Shown here: piece after piece, positions 1 to 7,715 of the stretch
Layout of the letters: every line of letters starts with the position of its first letter
How positions within the stretch are numbered: the stretch's first letter is position 1
Assembly (NCBI GenBank): GCA_039029395.1
Contig: JBCCGG010000060.1
Location: 1-33,640 of the forward strand
Origin: JBCCGG01 sp039029395
Lineage (GTDB): Bacteria > Pseudomonadota > Alphaproteobacteria > Kiloniellales > JAKSDN01
Reading direction: 5' to 3'
DNA length: 33,640 nt
Made by a program: the position numbers and the translations under genes
The notes under the pieces: generated by a model
The model's database searches: none
What the model was told of the DNA's origin: nothing
What the model saw: the letters and a program-made list of their open reading frames with translations, nothing else

Positions 1-1000
1 CCCGGCGCCAGCCCCAGCGGCCGCGGCGCCAGCAGCGGCACCCGCCCCAGCCCCCTCGGGCAACCGGATTTTCGCGTCGCCGCTCGCCAAGCGCATGGCC
101 AAGCAGTCCGGATTCGACATTGCCGCGATCAAGGGCAGCGGCCCTCACGGCCGCATCGTCAAGGCCGACGTGGAGGCGGCGATTGCCGCCGGCGGCCCGC
201 CCGCGGCCGCACCAGCCGCTGCGCCTGCGCCCGCCGCGGCGCCGACCCCGGCTGCTGCCGCCGCGCCCAAGGCGGCCGGCGGACCCTCGGCCAAGGACAT
301 GGCGGACATGCTGGGCATGACCTACCGCCAAGAGTCCAACACCAACATGCGCAAGACCATCGCCCGGCGCCTGACCGAGGCCAAGCAGACCGTGCCGCAT
401 TTCTACCTGACAGTCGACTGCCAGGTGGACGAGCTGCTTAAGGTGCGCAAGGAGCTCAACAGCCGATCAGACGCCTACAAGATCTCGGTCAACGACTTCG
501 TCATCCGGGCGGTTGCGATCGCGCTCAAGAAGGTGCCGGCGGCCAATGCCTCCTGGGACGACGCCGGCATCCTCTATTACGATCACGCCGACGTCTCGGT
601 CGCGGTCGCCACGCCAAGCGGCCTGATCACGCCGATCATCAAGGCGGCCGAAGGCAAGGGCCTGGCCGAGATCTCGGGTCAGATGAAGGACCTGGCAACC
701 CGAGCCCGCGACGGCAAGCTACAGCCCGAGGAGTACCAAGGCGGCACCTTCTCGGTCTCCAACCTGGGCATGTTCGGCATCAAGGACTTCGCCGCCATCA
801 TAAACCCGCCCCAGGGCTGCATCCTGGCGGTCGGCGCCGGCGAGCAACGCCCGGTCGTGAAAGACGGCGCGCTCGCCATCGCCACGGTCATGAGCTGCAC
901 GCTGTCGGTCGACCACCGGGTGGTCGACGGCGCGGTCGGCGCCCAGTTCCTGGCCGCCTTCAAGAAGCTAATCGAAGATCCGCTCACCATGCTGCTGTAG
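1..1000 (+). CDS. pdhC: Dihydrolipoamide acetyltransferase (E2) of pyruvate dehydrogenase, 5' truncated by the window
   Basis: Transfers the acetyl group from lipoyl-E2 to CoA in the cytoplasmic pyruvate dehydrogenase complex. The reading frame is open from base 2, so the N-terminal lipoyl domain lies outside the window. Visible in order are an Ala/Pro-rich flexible linker, the E3-binding (peripheral subunit) domain beginning RIFASPLAKRMAKQ near base 70, a second Ala/Pro linker (about 180-290), and the catalytic domain from about base 330. The catalytic motif DHRVVDG is near base 910 and carries the active-site His and Asp. The protein ends with the usual family C-terminus (PLTMLL). lpd follows 12 bases downstream, which supports a pdh operon and a pyruvate rather than 2-oxoglutarate or branched-chain E2. 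The assignment to pyruvate is from context and overall similarity. Confidence 0.95.
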   Translation, partial: PAPAPAAAAPAAAPAPAPSGNRIFASPLAKRMAKQSGFDIAAIKGSGPHGRIVKADVEAAIAAGGPPAAAPAAAPAPAAAPTPAAAAAPKAAGGPSAKDMADMLGMTYRQESNTNMRKTIARRLTEAKQTVPHFYLTVDCQVDELLKVRKELNSRSDAYKISVNDFVIRAVAIALKKVPAANASWDDAGILYYDHADVSVAVATPSGLITPIIKAAEGKGLAEISGQMKDLATRARDGKLQPEEYQGGTFSVSNLGMFGIKDFAAIINPPQGCILAVGAGEQRPVVKDGALAIATVMSCTLSVDHRVVDGAVGAQFLAAFKKLIEDPLTMLL

Positions 1001-1012
1001 GAGGGCCGGACC

Positions 1013-2416
1013 ATGGCCGACACGAGCTTCGACATCATCGTCGTGGGCGCCGGACCCGGCGGCTACGTCACCGCGATCCGCGCCGCCCAGCTCAAGATGA
1101 AGGTGGCGATCGTCGAGAAGCAACACCTGGGCGGTATCTGCCTCAACTGGGGCTGCATCCCGACCAAGGCGCTGTTGCGCACCTCCGAGATCTTCCACTA
1201 CATGCAGCACCCGGGCGACTACGGTCTTTCCGCCGAGAAAGTCGGCTTCGATCTGGCCAAGGTGGTGGCCCGCTCGCGCGGGGTCTCCAAGCGCTTGAAC
1301 CAGGGCGTCGGCCACCTGCTCAAGAAGAACAAGGTGACCGTGATTGACGGCGAGGCGAAGCTGAACGGCCCGGGCAAGCTCAATGTAACCAAGGACGGCA
1401 AGGCGGTCGGCGATTTCACCGCCAAGCACATCGTTCTGGCGACCGGCGCCCGGCCCCGGGTGCTGCCCGGCATCGAGCCCGACGGCAAGCTGATCTGGAC
1501 CTACTTCGAGGCCCTGGTGCCCGAGACCATGCCCAAGTCCCTCTTGGTGATCGGCTCGGGCGCGATCGGCATCGAGTTCGCCAGCTTCTTCCATACCCTG
1601 GGCGCCGACACCACCGTGGTCGAGGTGCTGCCCCAGATCCTGCCGGCCGAGGACGAGGAGATCGCCAAGCTGGCCCGCAAGCAGTTCGAGAAGCAGGGCC
1701 TCAAAATCATGAGCGGCGCCAAGGTGACCGCCATCAAGAAGGCCGCCGATAGCGTCACCGCGACGATCGAGGATTCCAAGGGCAAGACGAGCGAGATCAC
1801 GACGGACCGGGTGATCTCGGCGGTCGGCGTCCAAGGCAACATCGAGGGCCTGGGCCTGGAGACCACGAAGGTCAAGACCGACCGGGGCACCATCGTCGCC
1901 GACGAGTACTCGCGCACTGACGAGCCCGGCATCTACGCCATCGGCGACGTCGCCGGCCCGCCCATGCTGGCCCACAAGGCCGAGCACGAGGGGGTGATCT
2001 GCGTCGAGAAGATCGCGGGCCTGAACGACGTGCATCCCATGAACAAGGGCATGATCCCGGGCTGCACCTACTGCCAGCCCCAGATCGCCAGCGTCGGGCT
2101 TTCCGAGGCCAAGGCCAAGGCGGCGGGCCACGAGGTCAAGGTCGGGCACTTCCCCTTCATCGGCAACGGCAAAGCGATCGCGCTCGGCGAGCCCGACGGC
2201 ATGATCAAGACCGTGTTCGACGCCAAGACCGGCCAGCTGTTGGGTGCCCACATGGTCGGCGCCGAGGTGACCGAGCTGATCCAGGGCTACGTGGTGGCCA
2301 TGAACCTGGAGACCACCGAGGCCGAGCTCATGCACACGGTCTTCCCGCACCCGACCCTCAGCGAGATGATGCACGAGTCCGTGCTTGACGCCTACGGGCG
2401 GGTCATCCACATGTAA
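1013..2416 (+). CDS. lpd: Dihydrolipoamide dehydrogenase (E3)
   Basis: Flavoprotein of 467 aa that reoxidises dihydrolipoamide with NAD+ in the 2-oxoacid dehydrogenase complexes. The N-terminal FAD motif GAGPGG (residues 12-17) is followed by the redox disulfide motif CLNWGC (Cys43 and Cys48). A second Rossmann motif GSGAIG lies near residue 180 for NAD binding, and a second FAD contact is seen in YAIGDVAG. The C-terminal dimerisation domain carries HPTLSE, with the catalytic His and its Glu partner. Length is normal for the family. The start is supported by GGAGG at the end of pdhC, about 9 bases before the ATG. lipA follows 4 bases after the stop, so pdhC, lpd and lipA are probably cotranscribed. 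Confidence 0.97.
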   Translation: MADTSFDIIVVGAGPGGYVTAIRAAQLKMKVAIVEKQHLGGICLNWGCIPTKALLRTSEIFHYMQHPGDYGLSAEKVGFDLAKVVARSRGVSKRLNQGVGHLLKKNKVTVIDGEAKLNGPGKLNVTKDGKAVGDFTAKHIVLATGARPRVLPGIEPDGKLIWTYFEALVPETMPKSLLVIGSGAIGIEFASFFHTLGADTTVVEVLPQILPAEDEEIAKLARKQFEKQGLKIMSGAKVTAIKKAADSVTATIEDSKGKTSEITTDRVISAVGVQGNIEGLGLETTKVKTDRGTIVADEYSRTDEPGIYAIGDVAGPPMLAHKAEHEGVICVEKIAGLNDVHPMNKGMIPGCTYCQPQIASVGLSEAKAKAAGHEVKVGHFPFIGNGKAIALGEPDGMIKTVFDAKTGQLLGAHMVGAEVTELIQGYVVAMNLETTEAELMHTVFPHPTLSEMMHESVLDAYGRVIHM

Positions 2417-2420
2417 TCCC

Positions 2421-3374
2421 ATGGCCGATGTGACCGAAAAGGCGCGCCCCCGCCATCCGGAGAAGGCGCACAAGCCGGACAACCCGATCAAGCGCAAGCC
2501 GCCGTGGATCCGGGTCAAGGCGCCGACCAGCCCGGCCTACCACGAGACCCGGCGCATCGTGCGCGACAACAAGCTGAACACGGTCTGCGAGGAGGCGGGC
2601 TGCCCCAACATCGGCGAATGTTGGGCCCAAGGTCACGCGACCATGATGATCATGGGCGAGATCTGCACCCGGGCCTGCACCTTTTGCAACGTGGCGACTG
2701 GCAAGCCGGGACGGCTCGACCCCTTCGAGCCGACCAACGTGGCGACGGCGGTGGCCAAGCTCGGCCTCTCCCACGTGGTGATCACCTCGGTCGACAGGGA
2801 CGATCTGGACGACGGCGGCGCACAGCATTTCGCCGAGACCATCCGAGCCCTGCGCCAAGCCGCGCCGGCCACCACGATCGAGGTGCTGACGCCCGACTTC
2901 CTGCGTAAGGACGGCGCGCTCGAGGTGGTGGTCGAGGCCCGACCCGACGTCTTCAACCACAACCTGGAGACAGTGCCCCGGCTCTACGGCGAGGTCAGGC
3001 CCGGCGCCCGCTACTTCCATTCCCTGCGCCTGCTCGATCAGGTCAAGCGGCACGATCCTTCGATCTTCACCAAGTCCGGCCTGATGGTCGGCCTGGGCGA
3101 GGGCCGGGAGGAGGTGCTCCAGGTGATGGACGACCTGCGCGCCGCCGAGGTGGATTTTCTGACCATCGGTCAGTATCTCCAGCCAACTCCGAAGCACCAC
3201 GGGATCGAGCGCTTCGTGCCGCCCGATGAGTTCAAGCAGCTCGAGACCCAGGCCTATGGCAAGGGCTTCTTGATGGTCTCGGCGACGCCGCTGACCCGCT
3301 CGTCCTATCATGCCGGCAACGACTACCAGCGGCTCAAGGCGGCGCGCGACGCCAAGCTGGCGGCCGCCGAGTAG
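2421..3374 (+). CDS. lipA: Lipoyl synthase, radical SAM
   Basis: Inserts two sulfurs into the protein-bound octanoyl group to make the lipoyl cofactor used by E2. The protein is 317 aa from the ATG at 2421. An upstream in-frame ATG at 2385 lies inside lpd and is not needed. The auxiliary 4Fe-4S cluster cysteines are Cys56, Cys61 and Cys67 (CEEAGCPNIGEC). The radical SAM cluster is CTRACTFC (Cys82, Cys86, Cys89). The conserved C-terminal RSSY motif is present near base 3299. All residues needed for activity are visible. Its place directly behind the E2/E3 genes couples cofactor synthesis to the enzyme that uses it. Confidence 0.97.
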   Translation: MADVTEKARPRHPEKAHKPDNPIKRKPPWIRVKAPTSPAYHETRRIVRDNKLNTVCEEAGCPNIGECWAQGHATMMIMGEICTRACTFCNVATGKPGRLDPFEPTNVATAVAKLGLSHVVITSVDRDDLDDGGAQHFAETIRALRQAAPATTIEVLTPDFLRKDGALEVVVEARPDVFNHNLETVPRLYGEVRPGARYFHSLRLLDQVKRHDPSIFTKSGLMVGLGEGREEVLQVMDDLRAAEVDFLTIGQYLQPTPKHHGIERFVPPDEFKQLETQAYGKGFLMVSATPLTRSSYHAGNDYQRLKAARDAKLAAAE

Positions 3375-3385
3375 CGGCACCGACG

Positions 3386-3844
3386 GTGCCGACCCACGAC
3401 GAACGGCGGGTGCTGGGCTATTCCCCGGCCCAGCTCTACGACCTGGTCGCCGACGTGGAGCACTATCCGGATTTTCTGCCCTGGTGCATCGCCGCGCGCA
3501 TCCGAAAGCGCGAGCCCAACCTGCTGGTCGCCGATCTGATCATCGGCTTTCGCATGATCCGCGAGCGCTTCACCAGCCGGGTCGAGCTCGACCCGGCGGG
3601 CAAGGAGATCCACGTGACCTACGCCGAAGGGCCCTTCAAGTACCTCAACAACCACTGGCGTTTTCTGCCCCACCCCGAAGGCTGCGAGATCGAGTTCTAC
3701 GTGGACTTCGAGTTCCGCTCGCGCATGCTGCAAAAGATGATGCAGGCGCTCTTTCACGAGGCCGTGCGCCGCATGGTCGGCGCCTTCGAGACTCGCGCGA
3801 ATGAGCTTTACGGGCCGCCGGGTGGGCTTGCGCCGCCGCGCTGA
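3386..3844 (+). CDS. RatA/COQ10-type START-domain (polyketide cyclase/dehydrase-like) protein
   Basis: A 152-aa protein starting at GTG. The N-terminus VLGYSPAQLYDLVADVEHYP followed by FLPWC is typical of the COQ10/RatA family, a helix-grip fold with a hydrophobic pocket. Family members bind ubiquinone and support respiration (COQ10) or were described as a ribosome-associated toxin (RatA). Which applies here cannot be told from the sequence. In Alphaproteobacteria this gene commonly follows lipA, and it does so here with an 11-base gap, so it is probably the last gene of the pdh-lip operon. The final third of the gene is copied at 7437-7613 as part of a chimeric pseudogene. The C-terminal Gly/Pro tail is probably disordered. 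Confidence 0.88.
   Translation: MPTHDERRVLGYSPAQLYDLVADVEHYPDFLPWCIAARIRKREPNLLVADLIIGFRMIRERFTSRVELDPAGKEIHVTYAEGPFKYLNNHWRFLPHPEGCEIEFYVDFEFRSRMLQKMMQALFHEAVRRMVGAFETRANELYGPPGGLAPPR
3662..3838 (+). repeat. Donor copy of the ratA 3' fragment repeated at 7437-7613
   Basis: This 177-base stretch recurs at 7437-7613 in the same orientation with a constant offset of 3775 and no gaps. I count about a dozen mismatches, roughly 94% identity by eye. This copy is within an intact gene and the other is not, so this is taken as the source. Confidence 0.9.
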
Positions 3845-3979
3845 TCTCGTCGCCGGGCCCGAGAATCGCTCGTCTCGCGGCTGGCGTCAGCTTCACCCTA
3901 GGGTGCGGAGGCAGGCGAGCACCGTGGCTGACGGGAAAGTTCGACCCGATGCGGATGAAAATTGGCCCTAGGTGAGTTC

Positions 3980-6538
3980 CTATTTGGGCGGCACCTGGAT
4001 CGGGTAGCCGGCCGCCTTCCAACCTGGGATGCCGTCGCGGAAATAGTAAACCTTCTCGAATCCCCAGGAGATCGCTCTGGCCGCAGCGATCGCCGCCATC
4101 TTGTTGGCGCCGATCCCCGAGCCGAAGACCAAAACCGCCTCATCCCTTTCCGCCACGGCCGACAGCTTGGCATCGGTGAAGTCCCGAAAGAGTGACAAAT
4201 GCAAAGTGCCGGGAATGTAGCCATGTCGCCAGTCCGCTAGGTCCCGTACGTCGACCAGCTTGATACCCTGCTCGAGCAGTGTCTTGGCCTGTTCGGCATC
4301 GACTGTGGTAGCACCGTCGACATTCATGGGCGTAACATCCTGCGCGTAGTTGAGGTTCTGTTCCGTCTTCGCCCCTTCCGGCACACCAGCCTTGCGCAGC
4401 CCTTCCTGAACACGCTGACGATCCGCCTGCTCTTTGAAGGCCCAGTGCTCCACACGCGATACAGTAAAGGGATCTTCGCCGGATTCCGCGTAAATTCGAT
4501 CAAAATTGGCAAGGGCAGCCGCCGCCGCCTCTCGCATGTCGAGCTGCGCCAGGGACGCGGCCAGGAAGAGGTAGGTCCACTCGCTGTGATTCCTGGCTAC
4601 GGAGGCCTCAAAAGCCTCCGCAGCCTCATCGTAACGTTCCGAGAGATAGAAAGATTCTCCGAGCCTGTAGAGCAGCCAACCCTTCTCGTCGCCCCGAGGA
4701 TTGAGTCGGGCCGCATTCTGCAGGGGCTCGATCGCTTCGGCAGCGCGGCCCGCCTTGTTCAAAGCCCGGCCCAGCGCCTCATACCCATTAACATTGTTGG
4801 GATTCAGGGCAACCACGATTCTAGCCTCGGTAATGGCCTCATCGTAGCGTCCTTCGTTGCTGTGCATCTTGGACCGAAAAAAGTGCACCTCCGAAGAGGG
4901 TGCCTTCATGCCCAGCCGTAGGTGATGACGGGCCTTTTCTAGTGCTTCTTCATAGGTCAGGCCGAAGTTTCGCACCCAACCATCATTCGCGATTTCCCAC
5001 CAAGTTCCGCCCAATAGGGTATGGGCCAGCGCATATTCGCGATCCAGGCGGATGGCCTTTTCCAGAAAGGAGATCGCGATCGCAAAATCCTCCTTCGTAT
5101 AGTTTCGAATATGCTCGCGGGCGTGGAGCAAAGCGTCGTAGGCCTCCGGGCTGTCGGTTTCCTGCCCGTCAAACTGCGCATCTTCGGCGGTCTTGAGCTC
5201 GATCTCTAAGGCGCTCACCACCTGCCGCGTGACCTGGTCCTGAAACCCCAGCACGTCAGTCAGAGTCCCGTCATAACGCTCGGCCCAAAGGTGACCCCCG
5301 GTCGTCGCATCGATGAGCTGGGCGTTGATGCGGATCTCCTCGCCGGAGCGGCGCACGCTGCCTTCGAGGATATAGCGCACGCCCAGTTCCTCAGCCACCT
5401 GACGGATCGGAACGCCTTCGCCCTTGTAGTAGAAGGTCGAGTTGCGAGCGATGACGAAAAGGCCGGGGATCTTGGAAAGATCGGTGATGAGATCATCGGT
5501 TATGCCATCGGCAAAGTAGTCCTGTTCGGGGTCGTCGTTGATGTTGTCGAACGGCAGCACGGCGATCGAGGGCGAGTCCGGCAGCGGGAAGGCCATGCGA
5601 TCCAGGGAGGCTGGTTCGACTTCCGGCGACCAGGGCCGAAACCAAGCCAGGAGTGCAATCGCGACAAGCAAACTCAGTCCTATTGCAGAAAGACCCCAAG
5701 TCTGGCGGCTCCTCCCAAGATCTGGCGTTGGCGGTGTCGGCGGCTCATTATTTTCGTCTTGTTCTGGTTCTGAGCCCCGTTGGTCGTTCGAGTGCATCCG
5801 TACGCTGCTGCGCAGAAAATCGTAGAGGCTAAGTGTTTCGCTCTCTGGCTCGACACCAAGTTCTTCGGCGAGAATGCTACGGCAACGTTCAAACTGCTTC
5901 AGGGCCGCTTCCCTCATCCCCATATCTGCGTACAAGCCCATGAGCATTCGATGCACACGCTCTTGCAAGGGGTCTATGTCGAGCAGCCGCTGTGCCAACT
6001 GCAGTGCTTCTGCAAGGTCACCAGATTGACGTTTCATAACGACGAGAGCTAACAATCCGTGACAGTACGCCGCGTGCAGATGGTGGCGCTCGGCGTCCAA
6101 CCACCTTTCGAATTCGGCTTCCTTGATTCTCACGCCTTCGAGCAAATCGCCCTTGTAGAGCGCAACCGCGGCCGCTAGTTCATCGGATGTGCCGGTCGCC
6201 GTCAGTTTGAGAAACTCAACAACGTCAACCTTGAGTGAGTCCGTTAACAACCGGACGGTGTTTCGGTCGACCGACAGAGGCGAAGGATCGAGGGGACTCA
6301 GACTTTTGCGCAGATAGGTCAGCGCCTGGCGCAGACTCTGCTGCGCACGCTTTTCCTCCATCTCACCCCAAAACAGCGCGACTAGCCTCTCACGCGGCTG
6401 AGCCTTGCCCGACTGGAGTGCAAGATAGGCCAGCAGGCATTGCGCCTTCTTGGTGGGAATGTCCAAAGAGCTGCCATCGGGCAAGCGGGCTTCGAATCCG
6501 CCCAAGAGGCTGATCTCCAGGGATCCCTGCGGCCCCAC
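3980..6538 (-). CDS. SARP/BTAD transmembrane regulator with TolB-like, TPR and rhodanese-like domains
   Basis: An 852-aa multidomain protein. Residues 1-100 form an OmpR-like winged helix and about 105-245 a bacterial transcriptional activation (BTAD) domain, together the SARP architecture. A single hydrophobic helix at 281-300 (LSAIGLSLLVAIALLAWF) follows an acidic/proline linker. Residues 322-450 match the TolB-like region often attached to adenylate cyclases and CadC-like regulators (SIAVLPFDN, FADGITDDL, YILEGSVRR). About 460-700 are TPR repeats and 743-850 a rhodanese-like domain. The catalytic Cys position of the rhodanese is Gly806 (VFGSGIGANK), and the domain has no cysteine, so sulfur transfer is unlikely. 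I infer cytoplasmic DNA binding and a periplasmic sensory half. The GTG start is supported by AGGAG 8 bases upstream. Its target is probably the adjoining divergent region. Confidence 0.85.
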   Translation of the reverse strand: MGPQGSLEISLLGGFEARLPDGSSLDIPTKKAQCLLAYLALQSGKAQPRERLVALFWGEMEEKRAQQSLRQALTYLRKSLSPLDPSPLSVDRNTVRLLTDSLKVDVVEFLKLTATGTSDELAAAVALYKGDLLEGVRIKEAEFERWLDAERHHLHAAYCHGLLALVVMKRQSGDLAEALQLAQRLLDIDPLQERVHRMLMGLYADMGMREAALKQFERCRSILAEELGVEPESETLSLYDFLRSSVRMHSNDQRGSEPEQDENNEPPTPPTPDLGRSRQTWGLSAIGLSLLVAIALLAWFRPWSPEVEPASLDRMAFPLPDSPSIAVLPFDNINDDPEQDYFADGITDDLITDLSKIPGLFVIARNSTFYYKGEGVPIRQVAEELGVRYILEGSVRRSGEEIRINAQLIDATTGGHLWAERYDGTLTDVLGFQDQVTRQVVSALEIELKTAEDAQFDGQETDSPEAYDALLHAREHIRNYTKEDFAIAISFLEKAIRLDREYALAHTLLGGTWWEIANDGWVRNFGLTYEEALEKARHHLRLGMKAPSSEVHFFRSKMHSNEGRYDEAITEARIVVALNPNNVNGYEALGRALNKAGRAAEAIEPLQNAARLNPRGDEKGWLLYRLGESFYLSERYDEAAEAFEASVARNHSEWTYLFLAASLAQLDMREAAAAALANFDRIYAESGEDPFTVSRVEHWAFKEQADRQRVQEGLRKAGVPEGAKTEQNLNYAQDVTPMNVDGATTVDAEQAKTLLEQGIKLVDVRDLADWRHGYIPGTLHLSLFRDFTDAKLSAVAERDEAVLVFGSGIGANKMAAIAAARAISWGFEKVYYFRDGIPGWKAAGYPIQVPPK

Positions 6539-6570
6539 TTCCTATACTCCTGTCATTCGTAGGCACAAAT

Positions 6571-6599
6571 TCTATAGCACATACATAAGAATCGAACAA
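6571..6599 (-). promoter_or_regulatory. Probable sigma70 promoter of the SARP-type regulator
   Basis: Read on the minus strand, TTGTTC (6599-6594) is separated by exactly 17 bases from TATAGA (6576-6571), about 30 bases before the GTG start at 6538. The heptamer array at 6601-6640 abuts its -35 element, which suits autoregulation. Confidence 0.55.
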
Positions 6600-6600
6600 T

Positions 6601-6640
6601 TTTGACGCTCCTCTGACGTTTCAGGAGCGTTCCTTTGACC
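6601..6640. promoter_or_regulatory. Four heptamer elements at 11-bp period (SARP-like operator)
   Basis: Heptamers start at 6601 (TTTGACG), 6612 (TCTGACG), 6623 (AGGAGCG) and 6634 (TTTGACC), each separated by 4 bases, giving an exact 11-bp period. SARP regulators are known to bind heptameric direct repeats spaced by 11 bp on one face of the helix. The array sits between the SARP-type gene and the divergent lipoprotein gene. The third unit fits poorly. It also forms an 8-bp inverted repeat (6605-6612 with 6623-6630), so a different reading is possible. Confidence 0.5.
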
Positions 6641-6734
6641 GACCTATCCTAGCCTGGCACCCAGTTCATCATGACTCCAATGAGTTCCGCGACACAGCTC
6701 GAGTCAGAGGAAATTGGTTGAGGAGAATGTCGAA

Positions 6735-7088
6735 ATGAGACTCAAGATTATCGGTACAGTTCTAGTTCCGCTATTGGGCATTGCCTTAATTTCCTGCGCC
6801 CCGACGAACCGTGATCACTACGAGGTGATCTCCAGCAAGACAGTTCAAGGCGTACCACTGGAAATGGTACAACGCACGCCGCTGGACGCAGATGGCCAGC
6901 CGGCGAGCGACCGCCAGCCAGACTTCGGAATCCTCGATCCGTCCAATACCTTCCATCGTTGCGGTGTAGAGCAGTGCAGCAACGAAGACTTCTCGCGGGT
7001 GGCCCAGCAACATGTGGCCCGATCGACCGACTCAATCGAACGCGAAGGCGGAGGAGGAGGTGGCGGCGGTGGCGGCGGCGGAATGTGA
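6735..7088 (+). CDS. Small lipoprotein with a poly-glycine C-terminus, function unknown
   Basis: A 117-aa protein with an N-terminal lipoprotein signal (RLKIIGTVLVPLLGIALIS) and lipobox LIS-Cys21, so the mature protein is predicted to be lipid-anchored and to face the periplasm. Asn25 and Arg26 follow at mature positions 5 and 6, and Asp at +2 is absent, which suits outer-membrane sorting. Cys76 and Cys81 (CGVEQC) could form a disulfide. The protein ends in twelve consecutive glycines and a Met, encoded by mixed GGN codons. AGGAG lies 9 bases before the ATG. A longer TTG-initiated reading from 6714 is less likely. It is divergent from the SARP-type regulator across the heptamer array and so may be its target. 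I do not recognise the family. Confidence 0.75.
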   Translation: MRLKIIGTVLVPLLGIALISCAPTNRDHYEVISSKTVQGVPLEMVQRTPLDADGQPASDRQPDFGILDPSNTFHRCGVEQCSNEDFSRVAQQHVARSTDSIEREGGGGGGGGGGGGM

Positions 7089-7151
7089 GCTGCAAAACAG
7101 TTGCTCGCCCCATCGAGAGCGCGCCACAAGCAGGAGCCCGCCGGCCGTACC

Positions 7152-7440
7152 CGCTGGATCGCACAACACGAAATCGCTAGACTCTGAACATCGATTGGGT
7201 CCGAGTTAAGCGGGGGTCGTGGGGCGGATGGCGAGGCGCGTTGAGGTCTATTGGTCGCACCAGAGCCCCTACTGCTACTTCGCGCTCGACCGCATTCTCG
7301 CGCTTGACCGGCGGGACGATGTGGCGGTCCAGCTGCGCCTGGTGCTGCCCGGCGTCTTGCGCAACCCGGAGGTCTTTTCCAGCGCCACCGAGATCGTCGA
7401 GCGCTGATACCCACAAGACATGGCACGCACCGCGGCTTTC
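7152..7440 (+). repeat. Copy of 11896-12190, leader and 5' end of the HCCA-isomerase-like gene
   Basis: Direct repeat of 11896-12190. The offset is 4744 at the left end and 4750 in the coding part, so there are about 6 bases of indel in the leader. Matching continues through a diverged 20-base stretch (7406-7425) of equal length in both copies, then resumes at CGCACCGCGG. Confidence 0.85.
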
Positions 7441-7613
7441 TGCCCCACGCAGAAGGCTGCGAGATCGACTTCTACGTGGATTTCGAGTTACGCTCGCGCA
7501 TGCTGCAGAAGATGATGCAGGCGCTCTTTCACGAGGCCGTGCGTTGCATGGTGGGCGCCTTTGAGACCCGCGCGAATGAGCTTTACGGGCCGCCGGGTGG
7601 GCTTGCGCCGCCG
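7437..7613 (+). repeat. Copy of 3662-3838, 3' end of the ratA gene
   Basis: Direct, ungapped repeat of 3662-3838. Most differences are single-base changes and several alter amino acids (for example Arg to Cys in the EAVRRM segment), which fits relaxed selection. Confidence 0.9.
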
Positions 7614-7715
7614 GTGGATAGCAGCGGTGCCCCACCGGGCTGATCTCGGACTCGAACCGCGCCCGGTCGAGCCGGCGCGTCGCTCGGCACGGCACTGAGC
7701 AAGAGAGGACCCGCG

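Larger units (their letters stand above)
7152..7643 (+). pseudogene. Chimeric pseudogene: 5' HCCA-isomerase-like fragment fused to 3' ratA fragment
   Basis: The 627-base gap between the lipoprotein gene and the MFS gene holds no intact gene. Bases 7152-7440 match the leader and first part of the DsbA/HCCA-isomerase-like gene (11896-12190): the translation from ATG 7228 reads MARRVEVYWSHQSPYCYF and stops at TGA 7405-7407, where the functional gene continues. Bases 7437-7613 match the 3' end of the ratA gene in another frame, running to TGA 7641-7643. The two sources meet within TTTC at 7437-7440, where both parents carry TTC, so the join looks like illegitimate recombination through microhomology. 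The isomerase-derived part has drifted more than the ratA part. A functional product is unlikely. Confidence 0.85.

Noticed and set aside
968..2518. Long minus-strand reading frame of 516 codons opposite lpd
   Set aside because: It is antisense to a certain lpd gene. Its Gly/Leu/Asp/His-rich composition is typical of antisense frames in GC-rich genes, and it has no recognisable domain.
3894..3905. Palindrome CACCCTAGGGTG after the ratA gene, considered as a terminator
   Set aside because: There is no loop and no T-tract after it, so it is not a convincing intrinsic terminator.
7041..7088. GGN-rich tract considered as a phase-variable microsatellite
   Set aside because: The codons are mixed (GGC, GGA, GGT) without a uniform repeat unit, so slippage is not strongly favoured.
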